Positions 46,972 to 59,460 of a DNA stretch of 64,000 nucleotides are shown piece after piece (the stretch's first letter is position 1; every line of letters starts with the position of its first letter). This DNA is from Saururus chinensis (taxonomy: Eukaryota; Streptophyta; Magnoliopsida; Piperales; Saururaceae), in assembly GCA_035235625.1 (NCBI GenBank), contig CP141143.1:36813178-36877177 (forward strand). The letters are read 5' to 3'. The notes under the pieces are model-generated. The model did not search any database, had not been told where the DNA came from, and was given only the letters and a program-made list of their open reading frames with translations. The position numbers and the translations under genes are program-made.

Positions 46972-47570
46972 CCGCCCCAGGCTGCCCCACCTCCTCCACC
47001 AAGAGCGGCTACTCCACTGTCATTTGCATAGAAGAAGGTGCATCAATTTCAACAAAAGGCCTTTCACTGCAAGGATAATCAGTTCCGGAGAGCTCAGCAC
47101 CCACGCAGCCGGGCACCCCTTGCAATGAAGTGGCAACAGGTTTTCACCTGCAAAGTCAGTCTTCGCAATCCCGGTGATTGGACCTTCTGATCTACATGCA
47201 TGCACCAATCCTCGGAACTGAATTGCTTGAGGAGATGGTGGGCCCGTTGGATGGCAATGGTTGCGGCGAGCGGGAGTGGCTGATGAAGGAGTGCAAGGGC
47301 TGGTCCATCACGGCCCACGTCCTATTGAGCGTTTGAGTGGCCACCGCCTCCATGGTCACCCCGCTCGTTCCCTCCTTGCACAACTCTAGCCAGATCTTCT
47401 GGGCCAAACCAAGCGTCTCCCCGCTGTCTGCAAGGAGCCCGCTTTCGACCTCCTACGATCGATCACTTTTGCTGCAAAATGGAGCTTCCCCAATTCAACC
47501 TCCACCACGGTGCAACTGCCTCACTGAGATGAACTTCTGCTCGCTCCTCACCCGGAAGAACCTCACCCCC

Positions 47571-47885
47571 TCAAAACCCGGCACGACACTGCCTGTCTCC
47601 GTAATGGCCGATCGCAAGGCCCAGCCCGGTCTTTCCAGCTTCGGCTTTGCGACAACCTTGGACTTCCGCATGGTGGCTGCCGACGTGGGCTTGGTGGCAG
47701 CGAGGCTTGGGGACATCCGGGCTTGAGCCAGACTCCTCCTCCTGAAACACGCTTTCCCCCCTAACCATCTCAAGGTAGGGAGGGTGAGCGGCGGTAGCAC
47801 GGGGCTCCTTCGTGGCAGCGGTTGCCTTTGGCTTGGCCGCCGGGGCGATGGTGTCGACCACCTGGGTGTCTCCGGTGGACGCCAT
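47571..47885 (-). pseudogene. Histone-H1-like N-terminal fragment
   Basis: From ATG 47885 the peptide starts MASTGDTQVV and continues AAKPKATAATKEPRATA, then AHPPYLEMV and, after 13 residues, ESGSS. Plant linker histones have a Lys/Ala/Pro-rich N-terminus, then HPPYxEMI and ERTGSS at the start of the globular domain. After SGSS the frame no longer resembles H1 and a frameshift is likely. The globular domain and basic tail are not seen. It lies antisense inside a retroelement. Identity rests on short motifs. Confidence 0.4.
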
Positions 47886-48469
47886 GGCAGGAGCTCAGAG
47901 CTGCGAATAGAAAGGCAGACCTTGACCTGGATCTTCCGGGAGTTGGCCCTGGTAGATCGGGATTTTCTTTCCTATATGGTTATGCTTTTCGTTGGCCGTT
48001 GGACCGCTTGCCATCCTGATCTCCAGCGATTCAGCAGCAAAGGGGACTCCGGTCCGGTCCATGCCCAGGCTTTCTGAGCTTCAGATCCAGTAACAGCCAA
48101 TGTGAGACCCACCTTCCTTTTACCTTGGCAAAACTTTGTGCATATATCCTTGTTTTCACCGATTTTCCACCAACAAAGAGTTATGCAAGATAGGCCTGCC
48201 TTCTTCAGTATGCTGGACACTTACATAACATGTGTCGGCATTGAACTTTTATATGGTACGTATGTGCCTTGGGCTTGGGCTTTACCACAACTTGGCTTCC
48301 CGTTTGGGTGGGACTTTCGTAAGTCTATCCTACATAGGTCTATAAGCGGCTTTATGCATGGACTGGACCTTCTGTGGGCTCTAGAATCTGGGTGGCCACA
48401 TGGGTCCAGTATGTCACCTATGTCTAAGGCTGTTACTCCGCTCATGCCTCTGCTGATTGCTGCCTTCTA

Positions 48470-48610
48470 TGGCCGACTTTGATTTTGTATGATGTCCTCT
48501 ATGGGCAGACTGTTGCCCTCTGTGGGCCGAGTATGATGCTGTATGATGCCCTCTATGGGCTGACTTTGCTGTTATCTGTTGCCCTCTATGAGCAGTCTTG
48601 GGGCACCCTA
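48470..48610. repeat. Minisatellite of GCCCTCTATGGGC units
   Basis: Five or six imperfect units with CCTCTATGGGC(A/C)GACTTTG spacing 25-50 bp. Non-coding. Confidence 0.6.
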
Positions 48611-48930
48611 TAGCCTCTATGGTGACCCCGCTTGTTGGAGACCTGTGTAGACACCCCATGTTGTCATACACCCAACACGTCGGACCCGCTTCTTTGCTCT
48701 GCCGCCTACTTCATCTTCCATCTTTGCCACCCACAGCTATGTCTTGCCCTTGGATTCAGTTAACTGCACGTCCATCAGGTTCGCTTCAGCTTCTACACGT
48801 CTACTTATGAGTAGTGGCCCACTATCTCCATCATTCTGCATGTCTCATCCACGGTTCCGGATCGGCTATTCACAGTAGAGCTTCGGTGGGCCCCATGCTT
48901 GGGGTTTTAGGTCACCCCAAGGATGAGGTG

Positions 48931-48949
48931 ATGCGGAAGCGGGGTGGAA
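48931..48949 (+). promoter_or_regulatory. Polypurine-like tract before short LTR
   Basis: ATGCGGAAGCGGGGTGGAA ends directly at the LTR start TGTTGTGAAC; interrupted by T and C. Confidence 0.5.
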
Positions 48950-49292
48950 TGTTGTGAACATCCTAAGGGCCTATTATTAGGTAATTATGTAATAAGGGGC
49001 GTTTAGGTACTTAGGTTAATTAGGTAATTAGTGTTTTCATTTAATTATGCTAATGGGCCTTAGGTGTTTGTTAGTGAGCCCACTTAGCCAGTCTATTTAA
49101 GTGTAAGGGCTATGCCCTGATTTGATTATGAATGAAATGAATTATTGAGTCTTTGCCTTCTCCCCTTTCTTCCTTGTCTCTCCCCTTTCTGTCTGATGGC
49201 CATGTTGTCCCCTCTCCCCTTTTCCGGCCTCCTTGCGCCACTCTCGTCACCTATGCCGACTACCACACTGTTGTGGACAACCGTCCACAACA
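48950..49292 (+). repeat. 3' LTR (343 bp) of the short-LTR element
   Basis: Starts TGTTGTGAAC and ends GTCCACAACA, an imperfect terminal inverted pair. Preceded by a PPT-like run; its 3' end is repeated at 39230-39317 before a PBS. Confidence 0.7.
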
Positions 49293-49950
49293 CACCATCG
49301 CCTGCCTAATGCGGAGCCATGGCCAGCCCTTGCCGGCCCACGGTGGCGGCAAAAATTCAATGCACACAAAGAGAGGGAGCTAACCAGGGGGGGAACAAAA
49401 CTCAAGGGGCTGGCGGAGCTGGGTAGGGGCTGACCTTGCAGTCGCTGGCCCGCGGCTGCCCGGATGGAGGCGTGGCGGAGCCCACTGGCCACCGCCGACG
49501 CCGCTAACTCACAAGACAGAGAGAGTGTGGAGGGACTGGGGAAAACAGGGGAGGAGCTCACAGAAATCAAACCGGGCTGGGGAGGCGGCCTCACCATTGC
49601 ATGGCCATGGCTAGGGCGAGGCCGGCCGGCGTCCATCCGATGGTGCCTCACCGGCTCATCTAGAACAAGAGAGAGAGCGTTGGGCGGTTCTGGGCAATTC
49701 TAGAATGGACTCGCCCGAGCCCAATTTTTTCATTATTTTATATATTGTTTTCCTTATCTTCTGCACTATCATTCTCTCTCATTTGTTCGCTTCGTGAGAG
49801 CGCATCCAAGCCCACGACCTATGATCCCACACCCGACTCTACGAGTATGATTACCGAAGCCACATACGCCGAAACATCATATTTTTCTACCGAAAATGAT
49901 TAGAAAATAGCAGATAAATGATAAGAAATCGTAGAAAAATCAGGGGCATT
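49293..49950 (-). repeat. Truncated LTR related to the 4.9-kb LTR-like sequence
   Basis: The minus-strand start TGTAATGCCCCTGATTTTTC aligns with TGTAATATCCCTAATTTTTC at 13535, and AGAGTCGGG plus GGTCATGG/GGTCGTGG blocks follow in the same order. Only the first ~650 bp remain. The right end abuts the repeat unit at 49951. Confidence 0.6.
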
Positions 49951-52900
49951 ACAAACTCTTTTGCCATGGAAAGGATTAAGAATTCGACTCTGATATTTAA
50001 TGGAGGAGAGTTAGAAGAGGCAAAAAATTGGATTAAGGAATTAGATGAAGTCATGTTTGTGAAGCCAAGCCACAAAATGAATATGACAACTTTTGTCATG
50101 AATGGAGAAGTCTTTTTTGGTGGAAGATGGTGACGAATTCTTTATTTATTTATAGATAAGTAATTAATTATACATGAAGAATTTCTTGAAGCATTCAATA
50201 AGCATTATTTTTCTTTTAATATTTGAACGCGGATGGAGATGGAAATACTTGACCTCTACCACTATGATTAAATATGAGAATAAGTTTGTACAACTTCAGT
50301 ATTTGGCTCAATATGTCATCCCTACCGAGGAGAGGAAAGCAAACATTTTGGTTGGGGCTTAAAAAGTGGGCAAAGGTTTTTAGCCTCAAGATCCACTTCT
50401 TTTGTAGATGCAGTAGCCTAAGCATCCATTTTGGAAGAGGATTTTAATTAGTCTCGAGCATCATCGAAAGAGCACCAAACATAACAATATTGTTAAAACA
50501 TTTAACAATATTGCTAAAACTATTTAGCATTATTGTTGAAATGTTACAACAATATTATTAAAATGAGAAAGCCCAATGAAACATGGTGCCTGACTTTAAT
50601 CTTTAGAACAAAAAAGATGAAGGAGAAAATGAGGTGGGAAAGGGAGATAAAGGCTGGAAAGGGAGGTAAGAGGCAGGCAAGAGGCAATGATTAGAGCAAG
50701 TACTTGTAAAATGCGGCTGGGAGAAGAATCAGACAGGGAGGCTAGTCAATGGAAGAGGAGGGATGAGCCTTATGGTAGAAACCCTAGGGCATTAATGTTG
50801 GAAGGGTAGAGTGAGGATTTTTGGTGGGAGTGGATATAAAGATAAGAGTATTTTCATCTAAAAATAATGTAAAAGCAGGCAGTGTGTAATAGGCGTATAA
50901 AATCCAAGTGATAAAAAAAATGTCAATCTCTATCGAAGTAATTTGTAAATCGCCCCTAAAATAAAAAATTATATTTTTGTATGGGAGAATCATGTAATTA
51001 TTTCTAAGTAGACATACTATGACTAATAGAAAAGGTGAAAATGGTGAATTCCTACTTCCCTTATAGCATACATTCTAAGCAAATTGTGCCTATAAAAGGT
51101 CATGAGAACATCTGTATGGGACTATAATTTAAAACCGAGCAATATACCGTACCAAAGTGTACATTGATTATATTATGTACTAGAATTTGCTTTTTTAGTC
51201 ATCACTTCTATTTGATTTTGATACTAAATCTTTTGCACTATCTCATATAAATGCTGCAACTGAAATTTTTCCCACCATGGTTATCACATCCACAAAATAT
51301 TAAAAGTGGCTAGGTTTTAGAAATAAAACAACAACAAATATTAGTGGCTTTTAGAGGTCATATATTATAAACAACAGTCTGTATTGACAATAAAAAACTT
51401 CATTGTGGAAGATTAAAGTTGTACTAAGTTTTTAAATGACAAAATATCTTCTTAGTGGGGTGCAAGGATATGTAAGATAGAATCAATTAAAGTTGTGTAA
51501 CAATGGGTCACAACTTCCTAACAGCCCTACGTTATATATATGAGCAATTGGCCAAGCTTTATTTTTGTACCTTTTTTTTTATAGACGAGCATTGGCTAAG
51601 TTTTATGTTTGTATTTTTAGTGTTCGAAGGTACATAAAAGATTCTTTCATATTTATGCACTTCCCATTACATTGTTACTAGAAACAGGTAAGAATACTTA
51701 ATGAAGCTAAATAATTTCAGCATGATGTTGAATAAAACAATGAGTATAAACTTTGGTAGACACTCATTTATTTGTTTTTGTTCAAAATGACACTACAGTT
51801 GGGTAATTTTTGTAATTTATATCTATATATATACTATTATTAAAGTGAGAAGGGGTAAATTTTTTTGTCATGGTATGCCTAAATTGCCTTTCAAATAAAT
51901 TCTTAATTATTTTAGAATTTAAAAGACCTAAAATATTATAATAATTTATTTAATAAGTATAACCTTGCAACCATACAAAAAAATACGACTTTCATAGTCC
52001 TAATTGGTCTAGAATAGTTTAGAACCAATTAAAGTGAGAAGGGGGCATAATTTTTTGTCAGAGAAGTCTTATATTACCCCTAATTGTTACTATTATTAAA
52101 ATGAAAAGAGTTCCAAGATTTTTATCATAAAAATTTACCCCCAATATGACTCAAAATCTATAGAGCACAACACATGCAATATGTATCTATACTTCTACTA
52201 AAGTAACTTAATAGAAGCAAAATACTAGTGGGGTGTTAAAAAGTAATTTCTTAATAAATGTGGAATCAAAATATCCCAATCAAAGTTAAATGCCAATAAA
52301 GTGTAATATGGTATTCTAACAGGCTTATTATCAAAATCGTGTAGATGTTGAATAGTGTGACTTATTAAGTATTTTTTTATAGAAATTATACTCAACATTC
52401 ACTTTAGTACAGTAGATCGCTCTATTCTAAATTAGAGTTTTTTTACATATGCCCTAATTTATAACCTTTTGTAGGCACAAATCACTTAGAGAAGTAATGC
52501 CATAAGGGCATCTCAAGTAGAAATTCATCATTTTCAGCTTTCCCATCACCATCATAGTATCTCCACTCAAAATGACAACTGGATTCTACCAACATGACAT
52601 ATTTCATAATCAAGTTCTAATAATCATACTTTATTTTTACATATATTTGAGAAAATAATAGGATTGCCATGGTGCCAATCAACATCTTGCCTAAAAAAAT
52701 TATTAAAAAAAACAAAGGAAAAGACAAAGGTTTATGGCCTTTCCATATGGGCCAAACGATCTCATCTTGTCTAAGAAATAGAAACTCACGATTAGAAAAT
52801 TCATGATTCACAGATGTTAAAAAGAATTCAAGCATAGATTAAGACAGAAAAACCCGTCATCATGAAAGTCTCTCTTATAGTCGAACCAGCTGCTTCCCCA

Positions 52901-53875
52901 TAAACCTTTGCAGTCTTCGTGATAATATGGCATCTATGGTCATAACAACACAGCAAAAGCTATCGGTTATTCCTACTGGGCAGATTGGTTAAGAACCGGA
53001 CCAGTAAAAGAATCCACCGTGAGAAACTAACGCACCGTGAAACAGAAAATTCGCAAGTGAAGAATTTGGAACAGAGAACGTACAATACTGATTAAAAGAT
53101 TTAAAAATCAGGAAAAAAAACTGCTCCAGAAATCCACCGAAGAAAGCAAACTCAGATGATACAATGAGTTTAACCATAAGTCAGACGAACAATACTGTCA
53201 TCAGTGCCGTAGTTCTTGATTGAACCAGCTGCTTCCGAAGTCTTCAAAAGAGAAGAAACATCTGGTTGCTTGGGATCGTGCAGGAACCTTTGCACCATTC
53301 TGCCATGCAAGTTACATACAGACAAGACACGGAATTATATCAAACACCATATTCATAACAAGAACAGAAATAACATCAATTCATTGCCGCATGAGTTAGC
53401 TCTAATAAATCACTAGAATGAAACAGAAGAAAATAAAATTGTCGGATCCATTGATTGCTGGAAAATAAAATCGTCAGATACTAACATCACAGCCTAACCT
53501 GATTCTTCTGAATTTGTTAAAAATAACATAGAACAGCAGACATTGTCGATGGATCAGAGGAAACAGAGAATTCATCCCTTTTCTTTAAACAATTCATTAC
53601 AGCAAAACATAAAAACAATCCAATTTGCAGACCTCTACTCCACTGTCGAAACGATCATGCAGCACCGCCGTCTTTCTCCCTCCTCTCTCTCCCTCTCTCT
53701 ATCTACTATCTTCGATCTCTTCTCTTTCCCTCTCTCTGTTTCCTTTCATGGGCAGAAGGGGATGTTAAATCAGGAAGTGAGGCGGTTGGGGGGGTTTCCA
53801 AGAATTGGTCGCAAGATGAAACGTTCAAAGAAGGAAACTTACTAGATGGATTTGTACTGCTGCGTGAAGGAAACT
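49951..53875. repeat. Repeat unit copy 3
   Basis: Aligns with 29552-34220 (copy 2) and, from 52301, with copy 1. 49951-50830 is the decayed gag (LEEAKNWIKELDEVM, NMTTFVMNGEVFF); the rest is AT-rich with the GA-leader region at its right end (53600-53870). It lacks the CASP-like fragment. Confidence 0.7.
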
Positions 53876-54215
53876 GATTGAGGAACACTAAAAACCTCCC
53901 CACAGTGAGCAGTCCGATCCTTATATGAAACGAATAATCTTTCCTCTCCGGTTCCCACTCCGACTCTCTGATCCTAATCCATTATTTGGAAACTTAACTC
54001 CCCACCGACCTTCCCTAAATTTGAGTTTTTATTATAGGAAACCCCACGACCGCCTCATTTCGCCAGGAAGCAGAAGAGTTGGAAGGGAGACGATGGTGCT
54101 ACATGATCGTTTAGAGAACCCTTATACAGCGAATAATCTTTGCTTCTTTAAGCGTTTCATCTTGCTACCAATTCTAATCCATTATTGGGATACCCCCCCA
54201 ACCGCTTCACTTCCC

Positions 54216-55043
54216 GATTTTATTTTCATCTGTTTTGTTCTAGTAAATTATTGAAGGGCTTCCGTCTTCTTTTCAGTTAACTCATGTGGCCATGAATTGA
54301 TATAATTTCTGTTTTATTCAGGACCATATTTAGTTATGATATGGTGTTTGATATAATTTCGTGTCTTGTTTGTATGCAACTTGCATGGCAGAAAGCTGCA
54401 AAGTTTCATGGACGATCCCAAGCAAGCCGATGTATCTTCTCATCTTCTTTGAAGACTTCGGAAGCAGCTGGGAAACCATCCCAACCACCTCACTTCCCGA
54501 TATAACATCCCCTTTTGCCCGTGAAAGGAAACAGAGAGAGGGACAGAGTTGAGAGGAAAGAGAAGAGATCGAAGAGAGAAGGGAGAAAGATGGTGGTGCT
54601 ACATGATGGTTTCGACAGTACAGAGCAAAGGTCTGCAAATTATATTGCCTTTTTGTTTTGCTGTACTGAATTATTCTCTGGTTCTTTTGATCCGTCGACT
54701 CAGAATCTCGCTTGTGTTACTATATAATATCTGTTTCTGACGATTTTATTTCATGCAATCAACGTACCGACGATTTTATTTTCATCTGTTTTGTTCTAGT
54801 AAATTATTAAAGGGGCTTCCATCTTCTGTTCTCGTTGATCAGTTAACTCATGTGGCCATGAATTGATATAATTTCTGTTTTATTCAGGACCATAATTAGT
54901 TATGATATATGGTGTTTGATATAATTTCGTGTCTTGTTTGTATGCAACTTGCATGGCAGAAAGCTGCAAAGTTTCATGGACGATCCCAAGCAAGCCGATG
55001 TATCTTCTCATCTTCTTTGAAGACTTCGGAAGCAGCTGGTTCA
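54216..55043. repeat. Direct duplication of ~255 bp, about 555 bp apart
   Basis: 54216-54471 and 54769-55043 share the run from TTTTATTTTCATCTGTTTTG to GACTTCGGAAGCAGCTGG with few differences. The block between contains an inverted match to the GA-leader of copies 1-3. Confidence 0.75.
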
Positions 55044-56980
55044 ATCAAGAACTTTGGCACCAATGACACTGTTCGTCTGACTTACGGTTAAATTTATCAT
55101 CTCATCTGACTTTGCTTTCTTCGGTGGATCTCTGGTGCAGTTTTGTTTCGTGCTTTCATCCTCATATGTTCATGATCACACCAAGTACGTGCACCTTCGA
55201 CTTCTCGCGTCGGCATCGAGACCATTACATTGTCTGACTTGGATTTAGCCTTGACTGCCCCAGCTCCGTTCCTTGCGACCTTCTGTTTTTAGTGATACCC
55301 AATCAAAAGAATATTTAGTTATGACCATAGATGCCATATTATTATGAAGAAACAACATATATGTCCTGGCCTTGTTCTTGAATATAACTTGCATGACGGA
55401 AGACTGCAAAGATCCGTTCATGGAGGATGACGTCTCAAGATCCATTCCGTGTGTGAAGACTGTCTCTGGAAGCAGCTGGTTCGACTAAGAGAGACTTAAG
55501 TGATGACAGGTTTTCTGTCCTGATCTGTGCTTAAATTATTTTTAACATCTGTGAATCATGAATTTTCTAATCATGAGTTTCTATTTATAAGACAATATGA
55601 GATCGCTAGCCCAGATTGAAAGACCATAAACCTTTGTCGTTTCCTTTGAGTTTTTCTGAATGATTTTCTTTGAACAAGTAGCAAATTATGATCAGTGGAA
55701 CTTGATTATGAACTGAGTCTAATTGATGGAATCGTGTTGTCATTATGAGTGGAGGTACTGTGATGGTGCTGGGAGAGGGGAAAATGATTAACTTCTACTT
55801 GAGAATCGATGCCCTTGTGGCATTACTTCCCCAAGTAATTTGTGCCCACAAATGGTCATGAATGAGGATGCCTGCATCAAACTCTAATTTAAAAGAGAAC
55901 CGTCAACTATGTCAAATTGAATGTTGATTATATTATCTTTCAAATTTACTGAATTAGTCATTCACTATTAACTTTGATGGCGATATTTTACTTCCACATT
56001 CATTAAAAAATCACTTTCACCACTCCACTAGTGTATAATAATAGCATTGTTCCGTCTTGAAACACAAGTTATGCAATTAGGTTATGTTACGTCATTTTGA
56101 ACAAAAAGAGATAAAAGATAACTTAGTAGCTCATCTGTTGGGTTTCTATCAAATTATATATTCACTGTTTTGTTCTAAGATGATATTAAAATTTGTTTAG
56201 CTTCATGAAGTATTCGTATCTTGTTCTAGTATTGACTGCATTCTTTCTAGCACAAATCAATTTAAGTGGAAGTGCACAAATATGAAAGAATCCCTTGTTT
56301 GTATTCTCAAAATGGGAACAATAAAAAAAAAAGAACATGCTCAATGCGACAATGCCCATCTATATGGCATTGGGCTGCTAGGAAATTGTAACCTGTACGT
56401 TGTTTCAAAAACTTAAAAGTGATTCGATCCGTGACATACTCGAATGCCTTCCTTCATCATTAGAACTTTCCCAACAATAATTCTCATGTTAATAATAATT
56501 GTCAAAAGTGAGATGATATTTTGTCTTTTGAAAACTTCGTACAATTTTAATCTTGCACAATGAAATTTCCTACTACCTATACGAAGTCTTGTTTATAGTA
56601 TATCCACCTCTAAAAGCTACTACTATATGTTGTTTTTATTCATACTTAGCCACTTTTAATATTTTGTGGATGGGACAACCATGGTGAGAGAAACTCCACT
56701 TACAACATTTATATGAGAAAGCCCAATAGATTTTGTATCAAAATCAAATAAAGCATGATAAAGTGATCACTAAAAAAGCAAATTACTATACATAATATGA
56801 TCAATGTACATTTTGACATAGCGTACGGTTCTCTACTAAATTATAGTTTTATGCATACATTGTCATGACTTTTTGTAGGCACAATTTTCTTAGAATGTGT
56901 GCTACAAGGGAAGTAGAAATTTATCATTTTCACCTTTTCTATTAGTTACAGTATGTCCACTCATAAATAATGGCATGATT
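54300..56980. repeat. Inverted copy of the repeat unit
   Basis: Reverse complement of copy 3/copy 1 sequence: 54345-54480 and 54900-55060 match 940-1090 inverted; 55380-55650 match 52770-52880 and neighbours; 55730-56980 match the 30.5-32.2 kb part of copy 2. With copy 3 it forms a large imperfect inverted repeat centred near 54 kb. The peptide MVVLHDGFDSTEQR at 54591 has an ATG where copies 1-3 have ACG. The gag part is absent. Confidence 0.65.
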
Positions 56981-57774
56981 GTCCCAAATGAAACATAATT
57001 TTTTTTAATAATGAGGGGCGTTCATGTCCTTGGGACATGAAGGGATTGGGCAACAACCACTTATATCCTACCGCCAATTCCCTCCAACATGTACAAGGCA
57101 CACCCATCGAACATGTAACGGGGAAATAATGACATGATTCTCTAATATAAAAGTTTCAATTGTTAAAATTGGTTTTTCTCTGTTTGGAATATATTCTAAA
57201 ATTAACTCTAAGTCACAATGGGAGCACCAACTTTACCTCTTGACCATAAGGAGAAGAGGGTGGAACTTTACTAATTTAGTCGAGAGTGCAAGGTTGAACA
57301 GTCAACTTGGCTAAGTGAAACCTAAGGGGTTCACTTTAGGTTAGTAAGGGGACACGTGCACTCACAACCTAGTTGGAGTGACTTGAACTCAGTTATAGAC
57401 TCGCAAATAGATGTGATTCACATGAGACTGGATCCACGAAGGCCCAGTAGAATGTTGGATATTATTTACTAATTAATAGAAAAAAGACGGGATAGAAAAA
57501 CAAGCTTTAGAGTGGGCATTATGCTGAGTGTTTAAGAGGGTAAACAGGCAGTAGGCAGGCAAGTTGTTCACCCAACCGATCTGCTATCCATTCCAGTAGC
57601 CAGAGTAGGTGCCAAGTATCATGAACTTGAAATCTCTTATTTTCGTCGGGAAAATCTGATATGGTGGGGTTAAATTCAAATAGACTGAGATAGAGATGGA
57701 GATTGAATCAATTTAGGATTGCTAACTAATTGGGAAATGACCATATATAGGAGACTAATGCCTCTATCCATACC
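56981..57774. other. Spacer, nothing recognised
   Basis: No ORF with recognisable domain, no TIR. Confidence 0.4.
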
Positions 57775-57775
57775 A

Positions 57776-57813
<38 letters not shown>

Positions 57814-59460
57814 CACTCTCCTTTTTTATCCCTATCCTCTCTCTCGCTCTCTCTCAATCCCCTCTCTCCCTCCTCTCTCCTCCCTCTCTTTCCTCTTTCC
57901 TCCCTCCTCTCTCCTCTCTCTCACACTCTCTCCCTCCTCTCTCTCTCCTCCCTCCCTCTCCCTCTCTCTTTCCACTCTATCTCTTCTCTCTCTCCTCACT
58001 CTCTCTCTCCCTTCTCTCTCCTCCCTCCTCTCTCTCTACACTCTCCTCTCTCTCTCTCTCTTCTATCCTCTATCTTCCTCTCTCTATCTCTTTTAATTTA
58101 AATTTTTTAAAAATAAAAATTATAGCAATTCATAATGCATGCATCATCACTACTACACCAGTTAGCAGCAATGCATATGTGGATACGTCGCTACTATACT
58201 AAAATAGTAGCGATGTATACGTATATGCATTGCTACTACCCTAAGTTAGTAGCGATGCTTACGTATATGCATTGCTAATAGAAATTTTTTTATTTTTTAT
58301 ATTTTTTAAAAATAATTTATAATAACAATTTAAATTCATTCTTCCCTCTCCTCACTCTCTCTTCCTCTCCCCCTCTCTCCCCTCTCTCTCTCTCTTTCTT
58401 CTCTCTCCTCACTCTCCTCTCTCTTTTCCTCTCTCTCCCTCCTCTCTCCTCCCTCCCTCTCTCTCTCTACCCTCTCTCCTTCCTCTCTCCTCTCTCCTCC
58501 ACCCTCTTTCTCTCTCTTTCCTCTCTATCTCTTCTCTCTCTCATCACTCTCTCTCTATCTCTTTTCATTTAAGTTTTTTTAAAATAAAAAACTATTAGCG
58601 ACACATAACGTATATGTCGCTACTATATTTAGTAGCAATATGTATGCATCGCTACTACCCTAAGTTAGTAGCAACATACAAATATGCGTCGCTAATTAAA
58701 AAAAATTTATATTTAATTTTTTTTAAATAATTTATATTAACAATTTTAACTCTCTCTCTCCGTTCTCTCTCTCCCCTCTTTCCCTCTCTCTCTCCTCTCT
58801 ACCTCTTCCCTCTCTCCTCACACTCTCTCCCTCTTCTCTCCTCCCTCTCTCTATTTCCTCTCTATCTCTTCTCTCTCCCCTCTCTCTACCCTCTTTCTCA
58901 TCCTCCTCTCTCTCTACCCGATCTCATCTTCTCTTTCTTTCTCTCCTCAACCCTCTCTCTCCTCCACCTCTCTCTACCCTCTCTTTACACTCTCCCTCCC
59001 TACTCTCCTCTTATCTCTCTCCTCACCCTCTCTCTCTCTTCTCTCCTCACTCTCTTTCTACACACCCTCTTTCTCCTCACCCTCTATCCCCTCTCTTCTC
59101 TTCTCTCCTCACCCTCTATCCCCTCTTTCTCTCTCTTCTCTCTTCTCACCCCTCTCTCTTCTCTTCTCTCTCTCCTCTTTTTTCTTTCCTCTCTCCTTTT
59201 TCTCTCTTTTAGTTAAAATTTTATTAAAATAAAAATTTGTCATAGCGACGCATGATATTTGCGCCGCTACTACATAAAATATTAACGACGAATATTATAT
59301 GCATTACTATTATCCTCAGGTAGTAGCGATGTATAACTGTATGTGTCACTACTATACTATGTAGTAACGAACACATAACTGTATGCATCGCTACTACACT
59401 ATATTAGATAGTAGCAATGCATAACTGTATGCGTCACTAATATACGTCGACTTGCAGGAT
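57775..59460. repeat. CT tracts alternating with GCGATGC hairpin repeats
   Basis: Three CT-rich tracts (57775-58092, 58340-58565, 58755-59215) alternate with AT-rich blocks carrying TAGTAGCGATG...CATTGCTACTA inverted repeats (for example 58205-58238) and CGTCGCTACTA. It begins with a perfect (CT)n run at 57780-57811. Same design as modules A and A-prime. Confidence 0.7.

Larger units (their letters stand above)
46977..48930. other. Internal region of the short-LTR element, mostly unrecognised
   Basis: Continues the element after the CCGCC site. It keeps no RT or integrase. The part at 47086-47420 is open on the minus strand but unrecognised; 47571-47885 looks like a histone H1 piece on the opposite strand, which may be a captured host sequence. 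Confidence 0.45.

Noticed and set aside
57719-58096. 125-codon Ser/Leu frame
   Set aside because: Reads through the CT tract only.
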